The notes under the pieces are model-generated. The model did not search any database. It was not told where the DNA came from and was given only the letters and a program-made list of their open reading frames with translations. A stretch of 64,000 bases of DNA from Flavisolibacter ginsenosidimutans (lineage in GTDB: Bacteria; Bacteroidota; Bacteroidia; Chitinophagales; Chitinophagaceae), in contig NZ_CP042433.1 in NCBI RefSeq assembly GCF_007970805.1, positions 2,170,001 to 2,234,000 on the forward strand. The letters are read 5' to 3'. Below, one piece after another: positions 34,177 through 43,879 of the stretch. Within the stretch, counting starts at the first letter, position 1, and each line of letters opens with the position of its first letter. Both the position numbers and the translations under genes were made by a program.

Positions 34177-35550
34177 CTACGCAAGTGCTGGTTTTGCCGC
34201 TGTTGATTCTTCTACTTCTTCGTCTTCCTCGTCATATTCTTCTTCGTCTATTTCGTCGTACTCTTTGTTTGCTTCCGCTGCTTCCTGCGCTTTCTTCCCT
34301 TCAAGGCCTTCAACGTTGCGGGCTACACTTAAAATAATGCCAATAGACAAACACGTAAACAAAAAACTACTACCGCCCATGCTCACAAGCGGAAGCGTAA
34401 CACCGGTAACGGGAAAGAGATTCACGTTCACCGCCATGTTGGCCATGGCCTGAATGACCAACGTAAAGCTTAATCCCAATGCAAGGAAGGCACCGAATGC
34501 GTAGGGACATTTTTTAAACAACCGTATGCTTCGAAACAAAAACACGAGGTAAATAAAGATGATAAACGCACCGCCAAGCAAACCGTATTCTTCAATCAGC
34601 GTGGCATAGATGTAATCATTGTAAGCCTGTGGCAAAAAATTTCTTGCTTCGCCATTGCCGGGGCCTTTACCCAACACACCGCCGCGTGCAATGGCAATCT
34701 TTGCCTGGTTTACCTGGTAATGATCGTCGTCGTTGGCGCCTTCTTTCGAACCGTACATAAAGTTTTCCACGCGGCCGATCCAGGTGTCCACGCGGGCAAA
34801 AAGACGCGAAGATTTTTCTTTCTTTTTTGTTGTGGCCACTTCATCTTCCGCATCACCGGATTTGTGCTTGATAACCGCTGCCATAATTAAAAAGCTCACG
34901 GGAATTAACGCACAACCAATCGTCAATAGAATATGCTTCATGCTTACCCTTCCGATGAACATGAGCAACATGCAGCTTGCACCCAGCAACAAAGCCGTGG
35001 ACAGATTGGCCGGCGCAATCAACATGCACACAACCGCAACGGGAATGATGACAGGAAGAAATCCTTTTTTAAAATCCTTGATCTTGTTCTGCTTGCGGCT
35101 AAGCATTCTTGCCAAAAACATGAAAAGCGCAAGCTTTGCCAAATCGGAAGTCTGCATTGTCATGTTGATGATGGGCAGGCGAATCCAGCGGCTTCCTTCG
35201 TTCATGCGCACGCCAAAGAACAGCGTGTAAAAAAGCAAAGGAATAGACAAGAGCAAAAGAATCTTGGCAACTTTGGAGTAGATGGTGTAATTAACCCGGT
35301 GGGCAAAATAGATGATGACAAAACCAATGGCAATGAACGCAATTTGCTTGAAAAGATAAACTTCCGTATTGCCTTTGTAGTTTTTATAGGCCAACGAACC
35401 GGTAGCACTGTACACCACCAGCAAGGACACAAGTCCAAGTAACAACACCAAGGCCCAAATCACCTTGTCGCCGCTGGTTTTTTGCAGCAGCGCCTTGGTC
35501 TTTATGTTTTGCGCCAGGTCAGAAAATTTTATGTCTTGTGGTTCGGTCAT
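34177..35550 (-). CDS. ftsW: Lipid II polymerase / division SEDS protein FtsW
   Basis: 457 residues with about ten membrane segments. SEDS features are VYSATGSLAYK at the first helix, RWIRLPIINMTMQTSDLAKLAL, the GKGPGNGEARNFLPQAYNDYIYA loop (seen in two blocks), and PVTGVTLPLVSMGGSS near the C-terminus. The extreme C-terminus is a long acidic tail (EEEYDEEDEEVEE). It should polymerise glycan strands together with the FtsI-type PBP of the same cluster. Confidence 0.95.
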   Translation of the reverse strand: MTEPQDIKFSDLAQNIKTKALLQKTSGDKVIWALVLLLGLVSLLVVYSATGSLAYKNYKGNTEVYLFKQIAFIAIGFVIIYFAHRVNYTIYSKVAKILLLLSIPLLFYTLFFGVRMNEGSRWIRLPIINMTMQTSDLAKLALFMFLARMLSRKQNKIKDFKKGFLPVIIPVAVVCMLIAPANLSTALLLGASCMLLMFIGRVSMKHILLTIGCALIPVSFLIMAAVIKHKSGDAEDEVATTKKKEKSSRLFARVDTWIGRVENFMYGSKEGANDDDHYQVNQAKIAIARGGVLGKGPGNGEARNFLPQAYNDYIYATLIEEYGLLGGAFIIFIYLVFLFRSIRLFKKCPYAFGAFLALGLSFTLVIQAMANMAVNVNLFPVTGVTLPLVSMGGSSFLFTCLSIGIILSVARNVEGLEGKKAQEAAEANKEYDEIDEEEYDEEDEEVEESTAAKPALA

Positions 35551-35607
35551 TGTTTTTACAGTTGGAGTTTTTCAAGGTATAGCAACGATAGTGGTTGGCT
35601 GTTGTTC

Positions 35608-35655
35608 GTTGATTGTTGGTCGTCTTTGGCCAACGGTCAATATCCAACGATCAAC
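35608..35655. repeat. Imperfect inverted word repeat between murD and ftsW
   Basis: gttgattgttgg (35608-35619) pairs at 11 of 12 positions with ccaacgatcaac (35644-35655). The right arm reaches the first base of the murD stop codon. Related GTTGG and CCAACGG words lie between. Confidence 0.7.
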
Positions 35656-36992
35656 TATAAATTTTTCACCGCTTCTTTAAACTGCTTCCCGCGATCTTCG
35701 TAATTGCTGAACAAATCAAACGACGCGCAGGCCGGACTTAACAACACCACATCGCCTGGAGCAGCAACCTGAAACGCAGCCTGTACCGCGTTTTCTGCAC
35801 TGCCGGTGTCAACCAATCTCGTAATACCATCAAACGCAGCATGAATCTTTGAATTGTCCACACCCATGCAAACAATGGCTTTTACTTTCTCTTTTACCAA
35901 GTCTTCAATGAGAGTGTAGTCGTTGCCTTTATCCACACCACCCAAGATCAAAATCGTTGGCTTGGTCATACTTTCCAACGCATACCAGGTTGAATTCACG
36001 TTGGTAGCCTTGCTGTCGTTAATAAATTCCACTCCCCGCACCGTGGCCACCGGCTCCATCCGGTGCTCCAGGTTTTCGAAGGTTTGCACCGCTTCCCGGA
36101 TTTTGTTTTTCCGGATATCCATCGTTGCTCCCGCTACACTTGCTGCCATGGTGTTGTATTGGTTGTGTTTTCCTTTTAACGCAAAATCATAAACGCTCAT
36201 GCTCTGCTCTTCCGAGCCGGTTTTGACGTGCATTTCGTCGTTCTGAATGTAGCCACCTTGGTTAACCTTCTGCTTCATACTCATTGGTAATTGAATTGAG
36301 TGAATGGGGTTTCGTTCCATGTATTGGATGATGACATCATCATCCAGGTTATAAATAAAATAATCGCCTGATGTCTGGTTCATCGCAATGCGAAACTTGC
36401 TGCGGATGTAGTTTTCAAACCTGTAATCGTACCGATCCAGATGATCTTCCGTGATATTAAGGAGCACGGCCACATCGGGACGAAACCTTACAATGTCATC
36501 CAACTGGAACGAGCTAATTTCCGCTACGTACAAAGGCTTTGGGTCTTCGGCCACTTGTTTGGCAAACGAATAACCAATGTTGCCAACCAGCGCGCAATCC
36601 AAGGCCGCCGTTTTGCAGATGTGATAGATAAGCGACGTTGTCGTTGACTTTCCGTTGCTTCCGGTGATGGCGATGATCTTGCTTTCGCCCTTGTGCCGGT
36701 ACGCCAATTCAATTTCGCTGATGACAGAAACGCCTTTCGCCCTTAACTTTTTCACCCACGCATTTTTTTCGGGAATGCCCGGGCTTTTCACCACTTCATC
36801 GGCGTTCAGCAACTCATCTTCGTTCACTCCACCTTCTAAAAAAAGCACACCTGCTTTTTGCAATTCGCTGCGATAACCTTCTTTCAAAGAGCTTTCATCC
36901 ATTAACGTCACGTCGTAGTCTTTCTTCTTCGCCAACACCGCCGCACCTACGCCGCTTTCGCCACCGCCAAGTATCACGAGTTTGCGCTTCAT
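35655..36992 (-). CDS. murD: UDP-N-acetylmuramoylalanine-D-glutamate ligase
   Basis: 445 residues. Adds D-Glu to UDP-MurNAc-L-Ala. N-terminal LVILGGGESGVGAAVLA (4-20), ATP loop ITGSNGKSTTTSLIYHI (about 110), ILLNITEDHLDRY, and LSPACASFDLFSNYEDRG at the C-terminus. It is flanked on both sides by word-repeat gaps. Confidence 0.97.
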   Translation of the reverse strand: MKRKLVILGGGESGVGAAVLAKKKDYDVTLMDESSLKEGYRSELQKAGVLFLEGGVNEDELLNADEVVKSPGIPEKNAWVKKLRAKGVSVISEIELAYRHKGESKIIAITGSNGKSTTTSLIYHICKTAALDCALVGNIGYSFAKQVAEDPKPLYVAEISSFQLDDIVRFRPDVAVLLNITEDHLDRYDYRFENYIRSKFRIAMNQTSGDYFIYNLDDDVIIQYMERNPIHSIQLPMSMKQKVNQGGYIQNDEMHVKTGSEEQSMSVYDFALKGKHNQYNTMAASVAGATMDIRKNKIREAVQTFENLEHRMEPVATVRGVEFINDSKATNVNSTWYALESMTKPTILILGGVDKGNDYTLIEDLVKEKVKAIVCMGVDNSKIHAAFDGITRLVDTGSAENAVQAAFQVAAPGDVVLLSPACASFDLFSNYEDRGKQFKEAVKNL

Positions 36993-37128
36993 GCAGTAGC
37001 TTTCGGTTGACAGTTGACTGTTGTCCGTTGTCCGCTCGACAGGTTAGGTTGGTTTTTCAAAAGCATCGTCATTTCCGTTGTTTGTTGTTGGTTCATCATT
37101 AGGACCTTACTGGTATGGTTTTTCCTGT
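36993..37128. other. murD-mraY gap with one-armed word repeat
   Basis: 136 bp. Near 37004-37035 (plus strand) it has GGTTGACAGTTGACTG followed by TTGTCCGTTGTCCG direct words, and near 37078 TTGTTTGTTGTTGG. I did not find a matching second arm. No ORF or promoter is evident. Confidence 0.5.
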
Positions 37129-38433
37129 CTATCTTATTTTTAAGGTTACAATCGAAACAACAGCACACAGAATGGTAACGATCCAAAACCGTGTGACAAT
37201 CTTCGCTTCAGGGTAACCTTTCTTTTGATAATGGTGATGCAAGGGACTCATTAAAAAAATCCGCCGGCCTTCACCGTATTTTTTCTTCGTGTATTTGAAA
37301 TACGATACCTGCAGCGTTACGCTCAATGTTTCTACAAAGAACACAGCGCAAATCAGCGGTATCAACAATTCTTTGTGAACGATAAATGCAAGGGCCGCAA
37401 TGATGCCGCCAAGTGTTAAACTTCCCGTATCGCCCATGAAAACCTGCGCCGGGTAAGAGTTGTACCACAAGAAGCCGATGCAGGCGCCCACCAACGCACC
37501 GATGAAAATGGAAAGCTCGGCAAGGTTGGGGATGTACATGATGTTGAGATAATCGGCAATTAATAAACTGCCGCTGGCATAAGCAAAAATGCCGAAGGCG
37601 CCGCAGATAACGGCCGACGTTCCCGTTGCCAAACCGTCTAACCCATCGGTCAGGTTTGCACCGTTGGACACAGCCGTTACAATAAAAATGGTTACGAGAA
37701 TATAGAGTATCCAGGTATAATCGCTCCAGGCCGCCGGCAATAATCTTGCGTAGTTAAACTCGTGGTTTTTTACAAAAGGAATGGTGGTAACGAAAGATTT
37801 TGCTTCCACAAACACTCTCTTCTTTCCGTTAATGATGACAACCTTGAATGGTCCTTTGTAAGTTGAATCCGATGCCTTGGCAACGATGCCTTTGTCGGCG
37901 CCTACATACTCACGCCAAATCTTTACGTTCTGGTTGAAATAGAGAGTTGCGCCTACCACGATGCCCAACATTACTTGTCCAAATATTTTGAACTTGCCAG
38001 CCAAACCATCGCTGTCGCTTTTTTTGTAGGCAATTCCTTTTTGCTGTGCAATGCGCTTTGCCCGAATCTTTAAATAGTCATCCAAAAAGCCGATGGCGCC
38101 CATCCACACCGTGCAGAAAATCATCAGTCGGATGTACACCTTTGTCAGATCGGCAAGTAACAAGGTAGGAATGAGAATAGCGGCAATGATGATCAGCCCG
38201 CCCATGGTTGGCGTGCCCTTCTTTTGTTGTTCGCCCTGCAGGCCCAGTTCACGCACCGACTCGCCCATTTGCTTGCGCTGCAAAAGCCGGATGATATTTT
38301 TGCCGTAAATGGTGGTGATGAAAAGCGACAACAACACTGCTATCAATATCCGGAAGGTGATAAAGCGAAACAGTTCGCTTCCGGGGAAGCGGATGTTGTT
38401 TGCTCTTAACCATTCAAAAAGATGATACAGCAT
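37129..38433 (-). CDS. mraY: Phospho-MurNAc-pentapeptide transferase
   Basis: 434 residues, longer than E. coli MraY (360) because of an inserted stretch at about 150-215 (KSDSDGLAGKFK... to KSFVTTIPF), seen in other Bacteroidota. About ten membrane segments. Catalytic motifs are GFLDDYLKIRAK (Asp pair, about 118-129), NLTDGLDGLATG and MGDTGSLTLGG; the C-terminal SPLHHHYQKKG is present. It makes lipid I from UDP-MurNAc-pentapeptide and undecaprenyl phosphate. murF is not in the cluster. Confidence 0.97.
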   Translation of the reverse strand: MLYHLFEWLRANNIRFPGSELFRFITFRILIAVLLSLFITTIYGKNIIRLLQRKQMGESVRELGLQGEQQKKGTPTMGGLIIIAAILIPTLLLADLTKVYIRLMIFCTVWMGAIGFLDDYLKIRAKRIAQQKGIAYKKSDSDGLAGKFKIFGQVMLGIVVGATLYFNQNVKIWREYVGADKGIVAKASDSTYKGPFKVVIINGKKRVFVEAKSFVTTIPFVKNHEFNYARLLPAAWSDYTWILYILVTIFIVTAVSNGANLTDGLDGLATGTSAVICGAFGIFAYASGSLLIADYLNIMYIPNLAELSIFIGALVGACIGFLWYNSYPAQVFMGDTGSLTLGGIIAALAFIVHKELLIPLICAVFFVETLSVTLQVSYFKYTKKKYGEGRRIFLMSPLHHHYQKKGYPEAKIVTRFWIVTILCAVVSIVTLKIR

Positions 38434-38462
38434 TTTTGTTTTGCTTTCAGTTATCAGTTGTC

Positions 38463-38503
38463 AGCCATCAGCTCTGAAAGCTGAAGGCCGATAGCTGACG
38501 GCT
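38463..38503. repeat. Inverted word repeat overlapping the murE stop
   Basis: agccatcagct (38463-38473) pairs with agctgacggct (38493-38503) at 10 of 11 positions. The right arm covers two bases of the murE stop codon (38502-38504). A second inner stem, agctctgaaagct, is nested. Confidence 0.8.
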
Positions 38504-39968
38504 ACTTATTTAATAATTCAAACATTTCCTGCACCACTTCTTTGTCGTCGAAGTGATGCTTTACACCGTTTATCTCCTGATATTTTTCGTGTCCTTTACC
38601 CGCCACCAAAACAATGTCTTCCGGCTGCGCCATGGAGATGGCAGTTTTAATCGCTTGCTTTCTGTCGGCAATGGCAATGTATTTCCGCTTGGCAGAAACC
38701 GGCAAACCCGTTTCCATGTCATTCAGTATTTCCATCGGGTCTTCGCTGCGCGGATTGTCGCTGGTGAAGATGACTTTGTCGCTGTGTTCGCAAGCCACTT
38801 CGCCCATTACCGGACGTTTTGTTTTGTCCCTATCGCCACCGCAACCCACAACGGTTATCACCTGTTCGTTTCCTTGTCTTAATTTTTTTATGGTCGCCAA
38901 TACGTTAATCAACGCATCCGGGGTGTGTGCATAATCAACAATGGCAATGACTTTTTCTTTTGGCGAAACCGTGTAGTCAAACCGTCCTTCTGCACCGGTT
39001 GTATTGCTCAAGCATTGCAGCACTTCCTGCTTGTCTTGCCCAAGTGAAACGGCCGCCCCGTAAACCGCCAGAAGATTGTAGGCGTTGAATTCACCAATCA
39101 ACCGGAAATGAACTTCCTGGTCGTTGATGGTCATTACCAAACCCGAGAGGCCGTTCTCCAAAATCTTTCCTTTGAAATCGGCCATCGAACGCAGGCTGTA
39201 CGAAAGCTTTTTTGCCGCCGTGTTTTGCAACATCACCAGGCCGCGTTTGTCGTCTATATTGGTGATGGCAAAGGCCGAAGAAGAAAGGCCGTCAAAGAAA
39301 GCCTTCTTCGCCTTGATGTATTCGTCAAAGGTTTTGTGATAATCAAGATGATCGTGGGTAATGTTACTGAATAGGGCGCCAACAAATTCCAATCCTGCAA
39401 TTCTTCTTTGATGCACGGCGTGTGAACTCACCTCCATAAAAGCGTATTCGCAACCTTCGTCTACCATTTGCTTCAACAAAGCATTCAAACTGATTGCATC
39501 CGGCGTTGTATGAGTAGAAGGAATGATCTTTCCGTTGATGATGTTTTCTACTGTGCTAACCAACCCACATTGATAGCCGAGACAAATGAACAGTTTATAC
39601 AGAAGCGTTGCAATGGTTGTTTTACCGTTCGTTCCGGTTACACCAACGAGCTTTAATTTTTGCGAAGGCTGCCCGTAAAAATTGTGTGCGAGAATGCCAG
39701 CCGCTTCCGCAGTGCTTTCGGTTTGCACGTAGGTCACACCTTCCTTTTGCTGCGAAGGCAACTCTTCGCAAACAACGGCAATCGCACCAAGCTCAATGGC
39801 TTTATCAATAAACTTGTGACCGTCAATTGCCACACCTTTTACTGCCACAAATACGCTGCGGTTTGATGCTTTACGGGAATCAATCTGCACACCGCTCACT
39901 ACGACATCGGTTGAACCCGATACAGCCTTTAAAGGCACCTTATACAATATATCAGCAAGCGTCTTCAC
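38502..39968 (-). CDS. murE: UDP-MurNAc-tripeptide synthetase (meso-DAP adding)
   Basis: 488 residues. ATP loop GVTGTNGKTTIATLLYKL (about 108-125), THTTPDAI, and the diamino-acid selectivity motif DNPRSEDP. DNPR indicates meso-diaminopimelate rather than lysine. It adds meso-DAP to UDP-MurNAc-L-Ala-D-Glu. The start abuts the stop of the PBP gene with no bases between, so the two are coupled. Confidence 0.96.
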   Translation of the reverse strand: MKTLADILYKVPLKAVSGSTDVVVSGVQIDSRKASNRSVFVAVKGVAIDGHKFIDKAIELGAIAVVCEELPSQQKEGVTYVQTESTAEAAGILAHNFYGQPSQKLKLVGVTGTNGKTTIATLLYKLFICLGYQCGLVSTVENIINGKIIPSTHTTPDAISLNALLKQMVDEGCEYAFMEVSSHAVHQRRIAGLEFVGALFSNITHDHLDYHKTFDEYIKAKKAFFDGLSSSAFAITNIDDKRGLVMLQNTAAKKLSYSLRSMADFKGKILENGLSGLVMTINDQEVHFRLIGEFNAYNLLAVYGAAVSLGQDKQEVLQCLSNTTGAEGRFDYTVSPKEKVIAIVDYAHTPDALINVLATIKKLRQGNEQVITVVGCGGDRDKTKRPVMGEVACEHSDKVIFTSDNPRSEDPMEILNDMETGLPVSAKRKYIAIADRKQAIKTAISMAQPEDIVLVAGKGHEKYQEINGVKHHFDDKEVVQEMFELLNK

Positions 39969-42083
39969 TTAGTTTAATAAAATGGTTACGGTTGTATTTT
40001 TCTTTAACGGTGTTCCAGGCAATATGTCTTGCGCCTCTACTTTGCCTTTGCCTTTTACGGTCACTTTTATGTTGCGGCTTTCCAACACGTACAAGGCATC
40101 ACGCAAGGTCATGTGGCGCACATCAGGCATCACGGCTTTTGTTTCCAAAACGGTTTTGGCAACTGGCTTATAATTATATGGATACAATTGCCCAAGCGAT
40201 GTTCCTTTGTCCATCGAATCCACGTATCGGATGCTTAACTGTTGCAACACTTTCTGCATATCGTCTTTACTGCCGGCATAGATGTACGATGAGCTATCCG
40301 GCACCACGGTAACCACTCCAATATTTTTATCCCGCATGTATTGCGAGTAAACGCCGGTTACAATTTCTTTAAACACCGGCGCTGCCAATTGTCCACCAAA
40401 GTGAATGGGTGCGTGGGGCTTGGTTTTGATTACCACGACGCAAGTATATTGTGGGTTATCAGCGGGGAAATAACCAACAAAAGAGGCTTGATAAATGCCG
40501 TCTTCGTAACCCACATCACCGCCGGCTACGTGCGCCGTACCGGTTTTGCCGGCAACGGGAATCGGAAAATTTTTAAACACAGGTGCGCCGGTTCCAATGG
40601 AAACAACGGCTTCCATGCTGCTTTTTGCCGCGGCAATTACTTCGGGTTTGCAAAGCTTTTCGTCAAGCACTGTCGGCTCGAATTCTTTTACGGTGACGCC
40701 GTTGTCTTTAATACTGTTCACCAAATAAGGCTTCATCATCTTACCGTCGTTGGCAATGGCGTTGTAAAGCATCAACGTGTGCAGCGGGCTTACCTGCAAG
40801 GCATAACCAAAGGCCGCAGTCACCATCGCGTGAAGACCTTCTTTGTTGCGTTTGATGCGCGGCAATAAAGGCGGTGTTTCTCCTAAAAGATCAATGCCTG
40901 TTTTTTTATCGAGATGAAATTTTTGAAGATAGCTTTTGTAAACATCGGGCTTGTCGGCAAAGGCTTTGTAAGCCAGTTTTGCAAAGCCCACATTTGAACT
41001 GTGCGCAAAACATTCGCGAACGGTCAGCAAAGGTTTTGGCGCTCTTTCTGCGTCGTTCACGTTTCTCACACCAACGTATTCATGCCCCGCAGAACCTACT
41101 TCCACCATGTCGTCAATCTTGCTGGAACCGTGATCAAGAACCGCCAACAGCGTTGCCAGTTTGATGGTAGAACCCGGCTCTGTTGTTTGCAGCGCATAGT
41201 TCATCGTTTCGCTGTAACCGGTATCCTTTTTTTGGCGGCCAAGATTGGCGATGGCTTTGATCTTACCTGTTTTTGTTTCCATCACGATAGCCGTGCCGTG
41301 TTCCGAACCGCTTTGCTGCATCATCTTCATCAAGGCCGACTCCACCATGTCTTGCATGTGAATGTCAAGCGTAGTGTAAACGTCTTTGCCGTTCTCGGGT
41401 TCTATCTGGTAACCTTCAACGGGGATGGGCGCACCGCCGGCAATGTAACGCACAAGTTGCTTACCGGTTTGCCCCTGTAACATATTGTCGTAAGTGCGTT
41501 CAATGCCCACGTTCTGTGCGTTCTCCCGTGCAAGCCCAATGGTGCGGCGTGCAAGCAAACCAAAGGGGTTTAAACGCTTGCTGTGTTCTTCTGCAATCAC
41601 ACCGCTTTTGTTACGGCCCAATCGAACGAGCGGGAAGCTTCTAAACTTTTTGTATTGCTCAAACGTGAGACCCTTGTGCAGAAGATAATAACGGTTTTCG
41701 TCCTGGTAACCTTGCTTTAGTTCTTTGCGATAAGCAGAAACGGGTTTGTCACCAAACAGGTTGGCAAGAGAAATAGAAAGTGAATCCAGGTTTTCGCGAA
41801 AGCGCTTGCCGTTTTTCTCATGCAGACCTTCCGCGCCAAAATCAATATAAATATCAAAGAAAGGAATCGAGGTGCTGAGCATCTGGCCGTCTTCACTGAA
41901 GATAGTACCGCGTTCGGCATCAAGCGCAATGTACTTCTGGTGCATGCTGTCGGAAAGACTGCGCCAGTGATCTCCCTGCACGTTTTGAATGTAAGCCGCA
42001 CGACCCAACACAAAGAGGCTGAACACCACCATACCAATGAAGCTTAAGTAAGCCCGCCACAATATGTCTTTTTTGATTTCCAC
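39969..42083 (-). CDS. ftsI: Division transpeptidase FtsI/PBP3 with C-terminal PASTA domain
   Basis: 704 residues. One N-terminal membrane anchor (FIGMVVFSLFVLGRAAYI, about 14-31), a pedestal domain, then the transpeptidase domain. The active-site Ser is in PGSTIKLATLL (SxxK), with SSN in AHSSNVGFAKL and KTG in VAGKTGTAHV. One PASTA domain closes the protein (VMPDVRHMTLRDALYVLESR to the end). It crosslinks septal peptidoglycan with FtsW. Confidence 0.95.
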   Translation of the reverse strand: MEIKKDILWRAYLSFIGMVVFSLFVLGRAAYIQNVQGDHWRSLSDSMHQKYIALDAERGTIFSEDGQMLSTSIPFFDIYIDFGAEGLHEKNGKRFRENLDSLSISLANLFGDKPVSAYRKELKQGYQDENRYYLLHKGLTFEQYKKFRSFPLVRLGRNKSGVIAEEHSKRLNPFGLLARRTIGLARENAQNVGIERTYDNMLQGQTGKQLVRYIAGGAPIPVEGYQIEPENGKDVYTTLDIHMQDMVESALMKMMQQSGSEHGTAIVMETKTGKIKAIANLGRQKKDTGYSETMNYALQTTEPGSTIKLATLLAVLDHGSSKIDDMVEVGSAGHEYVGVRNVNDAERAPKPLLTVRECFAHSSNVGFAKLAYKAFADKPDVYKSYLQKFHLDKKTGIDLLGETPPLLPRIKRNKEGLHAMVTAAFGYALQVSPLHTLMLYNAIANDGKMMKPYLVNSIKDNGVTVKEFEPTVLDEKLCKPEVIAAAKSSMEAVVSIGTGAPVFKNFPIPVAGKTGTAHVAGGDVGYEDGIYQASFVGYFPADNPQYTCVVVIKTKPHAPIHFGGQLAAPVFKEIVTGVYSQYMRDKNIGVVTVVPDSSSYIYAGSKDDMQKVLQQLSIRYVDSMDKGTSLGQLYPYNYKPVAKTVLETKAVMPDVRHMTLRDALYVLESRNIKVTVKGKGKVEAQDILPGTPLKKNTTVTILLN

Positions 42084-42136
42084 GTTCTGCTTTGCGTTAG
42101 GTCGTTTGTTGGTTTTGTATCTACATTCTTGTTTGC

Positions 42137-42457
42137 CTACTCTTTTGTACTGTCAACCAATATCACCGGTTCCGTTGTCAGTTCTTTTAAGCCCAAAGGC
42201 TTTACGGTTTCTACCATCTCGCTTTGCCGGCTGCGCAACAGCACATCGCCGGTTACGGATTTGTATTCGCCCTGCAGGTCTTTCAGTTCGCTGCTGGCTT
42301 TGCCAATGTGTCGAATGGTTTTATCGGCGTTGTGCCCGTTATAGATGTACACCACTGCCAGCAAAGCCAGAAAAAGAAAAAACGGAATCTGCTTTACGAT
42401 GGACTGATAGTTCAGCCACCGGTTCCATTTGTATTTTCTTTTCTTCGCTTGTTCCAT
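42137..42457 (-). CDS. ftsL: FtsL-like division protein
   Basis: 106 residues, a small bitopic protein. Basic cytosolic start (QAKKRKYKWNRW), one membrane helix at about 25-41 (IPFFLFLALLAVVYIY), then a short coiled-coil-like helix (IRHIGKASSELKDLQGEYKS). Family sequence identity is low, so the name rests on size, topology and its place between rsmH and ftsI. It would form the FtsQLB-type complex. Confidence 0.85.
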   Translation of the reverse strand: MEQAKKRKYKWNRWLNYQSIVKQIPFFLFLALLAVVYIYNGHNADKTIRHIGKASSELKDLQGEYKSVTGDVLLRSRQSEMVETVKPLGLKELTTEPVILVDSTKE

Positions 42458-42470
42458 ACATTTATTTGTT

Positions 42471-43388
42471 TCACATTTTCTCCGCTACCCGAAGCTTGGC
42501 ACTTCTTGCCCGCGGATTCAATCGCACTTCACTTTCCGAAGCCACAATGGGCTTTTTGTTTATTTTTTTTAAATGCCTTGTTATCTCTACCGAAACGAAA
42601 GGATTTTCTTCTTCGGTAACGAAGGTTTCGCGTTGAAAAAAAGTCTTCACCAACCGGTCTTCTATCGAATGGAAGGTGATGACTGCCGCACGTCCGCCCT
42701 TTTTCAACACGTTAGGTAATTGCTGCAACATTTCTTTCAGTGCGGGCACTTCTTCGTTAACCTCCATGCGCAAGGCTTGATAGACCTGCGCAAAATATTT
42801 ATTGGGATTGCCTTTCACCGCGCTGAACACCGCATCTCTGAAAGCTTCGCTGCTTTGAAAAGGTGCAGTCTTTCGCTTTTCGACAATCAGCTTCGCCAAT
42901 GTTTTTGAATTCGTCACTTCGCCGTATTGTTCAAAGAGCTTGTGCAATTCCGCTTCGCTGTAATTGTTCAGAACATCGGCTGCCGTTTTCTCGCCGCGTT
43001 GGTCCATGCGCATATCAAGCGATGCATCGAAGCGAATGGAAAAGCCGCGGCTCCTTTCGTCAAACTGGTAACTGCTAACGCCCAGGTCAGCCAACACTCC
43101 GTCCACTTCATTTATGCCGTTCAAGCGCAAAAAACGTTGCAAGTGCCGGAAGTTGTGCGGAACAAAAACAACCCGCTCGTCGTCGGGTAAATTTTGTTTG
43201 GCGTCAGCATCCTGGTCAAAAGCAACCAGCTTTCCATTCTTGTTTAATTTTTGAAGAATGGCTTTTGAATGCCCGCCGCCGCCGAAGGTGCAATCAACGT
43301 AAACACCCGCCGGCTTAACGGCGAGGTATTCGATGACTTCGTTCAGCAAAACGGGAACGTGGTAAGATGTCTCGTTTCTTTCTTCCAT
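42471..43388 (-). CDS. rsmH: 16S rRNA m4C1402 methyltransferase
   Basis: 305 residues. SAM loop VYVDCTFGGGGHSKAIL (about 31-47), GVLADLGVSSYQFDERSRGF, RMDQR, and ITFHSIEDRLVK near 230. It methylates N4 of C1402 in 16S rRNA, the same base whose ribose is methylated by RsmI in this window. It is 1 bp after mraZ and 13 bp before ftsL. Confidence 0.97.
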   Translation of the reverse strand: MEERNETSYHVPVLLNEVIEYLAVKPAGVYVDCTFGGGGHSKAILQKLNKNGKLVAFDQDADAKQNLPDDERVVFVPHNFRHLQRFLRLNGINEVDGVLADLGVSSYQFDERSRGFSIRFDASLDMRMDQRGEKTAADVLNNYSEAELHKLFEQYGEVTNSKTLAKLIVEKRKTAPFQSSEAFRDAVFSAVKGNPNKYFAQVYQALRMEVNEEVPALKEMLQQLPNVLKKGGRAAVITFHSIEDRLVKTFFQRETFVTEEENPFVSVEITRHLKKINKKPIVASESEVRLNPRARSAKLRVAEKM

Positions 43389-43389
43389 C

Positions 43390-43845
43390 TTACTTCGATT
43401 CCCCTCCCATTACTTTTTGCGCCAGCGCACTAAACTGGGTTGGCGAATAATTCTCAAAGAACTGTTGGTAAGCATCCTTCGACCAGATTTCGATCTTGTC
43501 AACCGATGATGAGAGCACCGCGTCTTTTATCAAACCCGCATATTCTTTCAGGTTCGGCGGCAACAGCAGGCGACCCGCAGAATCTATCTCCACTTCCGTT
43601 GCACCGTTCAAAAAATAGCGAACGAAATTTCTCACCTCCGGATCAAACTGGTTCAACGAACTAATCTTTTCAAACACAGGCTCCCAGGCTTGTTTGGTGT
43701 AAAGGCTCAGGCATTTTTCAAAGCCACGGTTGATGACGAAGTGCGTATTTTCGCCCTCCGGCAATTGCTTTTTCAAGCCTGCTGGAAGCAGAAAGCGACC
43801 CTTAGCGTCCAACGTAACTTCGAATTCGCCGAGAAAGCCTGCCAT
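43390..43845 (-). CDS. mraZ: Transcriptional regulator MraZ
   Basis: 151 residues, two AbrB/SpoVT-type half domains: FEVTLDAKGRFLLPAGLKK near the start and EVEIDSAGRLLLPPNLKEY near 90. MraZ binds direct repeats upstream of its own gene and represses the dcw cluster. The frame opens at a GTG 45 bp upstream, but that lies within the candidate promoter, so ATG 43845 was chosen. First gene of the cluster. Confidence 0.96.
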   Translation of the reverse strand: MAGFLGEFEVTLDAKGRFLLPAGLKKQLPEGENTHFVINRGFEKCLSLYTKQAWEPVFEKISSLNQFDPEVRNFVRYFLNGATEVEIDSAGRLLLPPNLKEYAGLIKDAVLSSSVDKIEIWSKDAYQQFFENYSPTQFSALAQKVMGGESK

Positions 43846-43879
43846 GGAAGATTTGGGAAAAGTGTTTAAAGATTCGACA

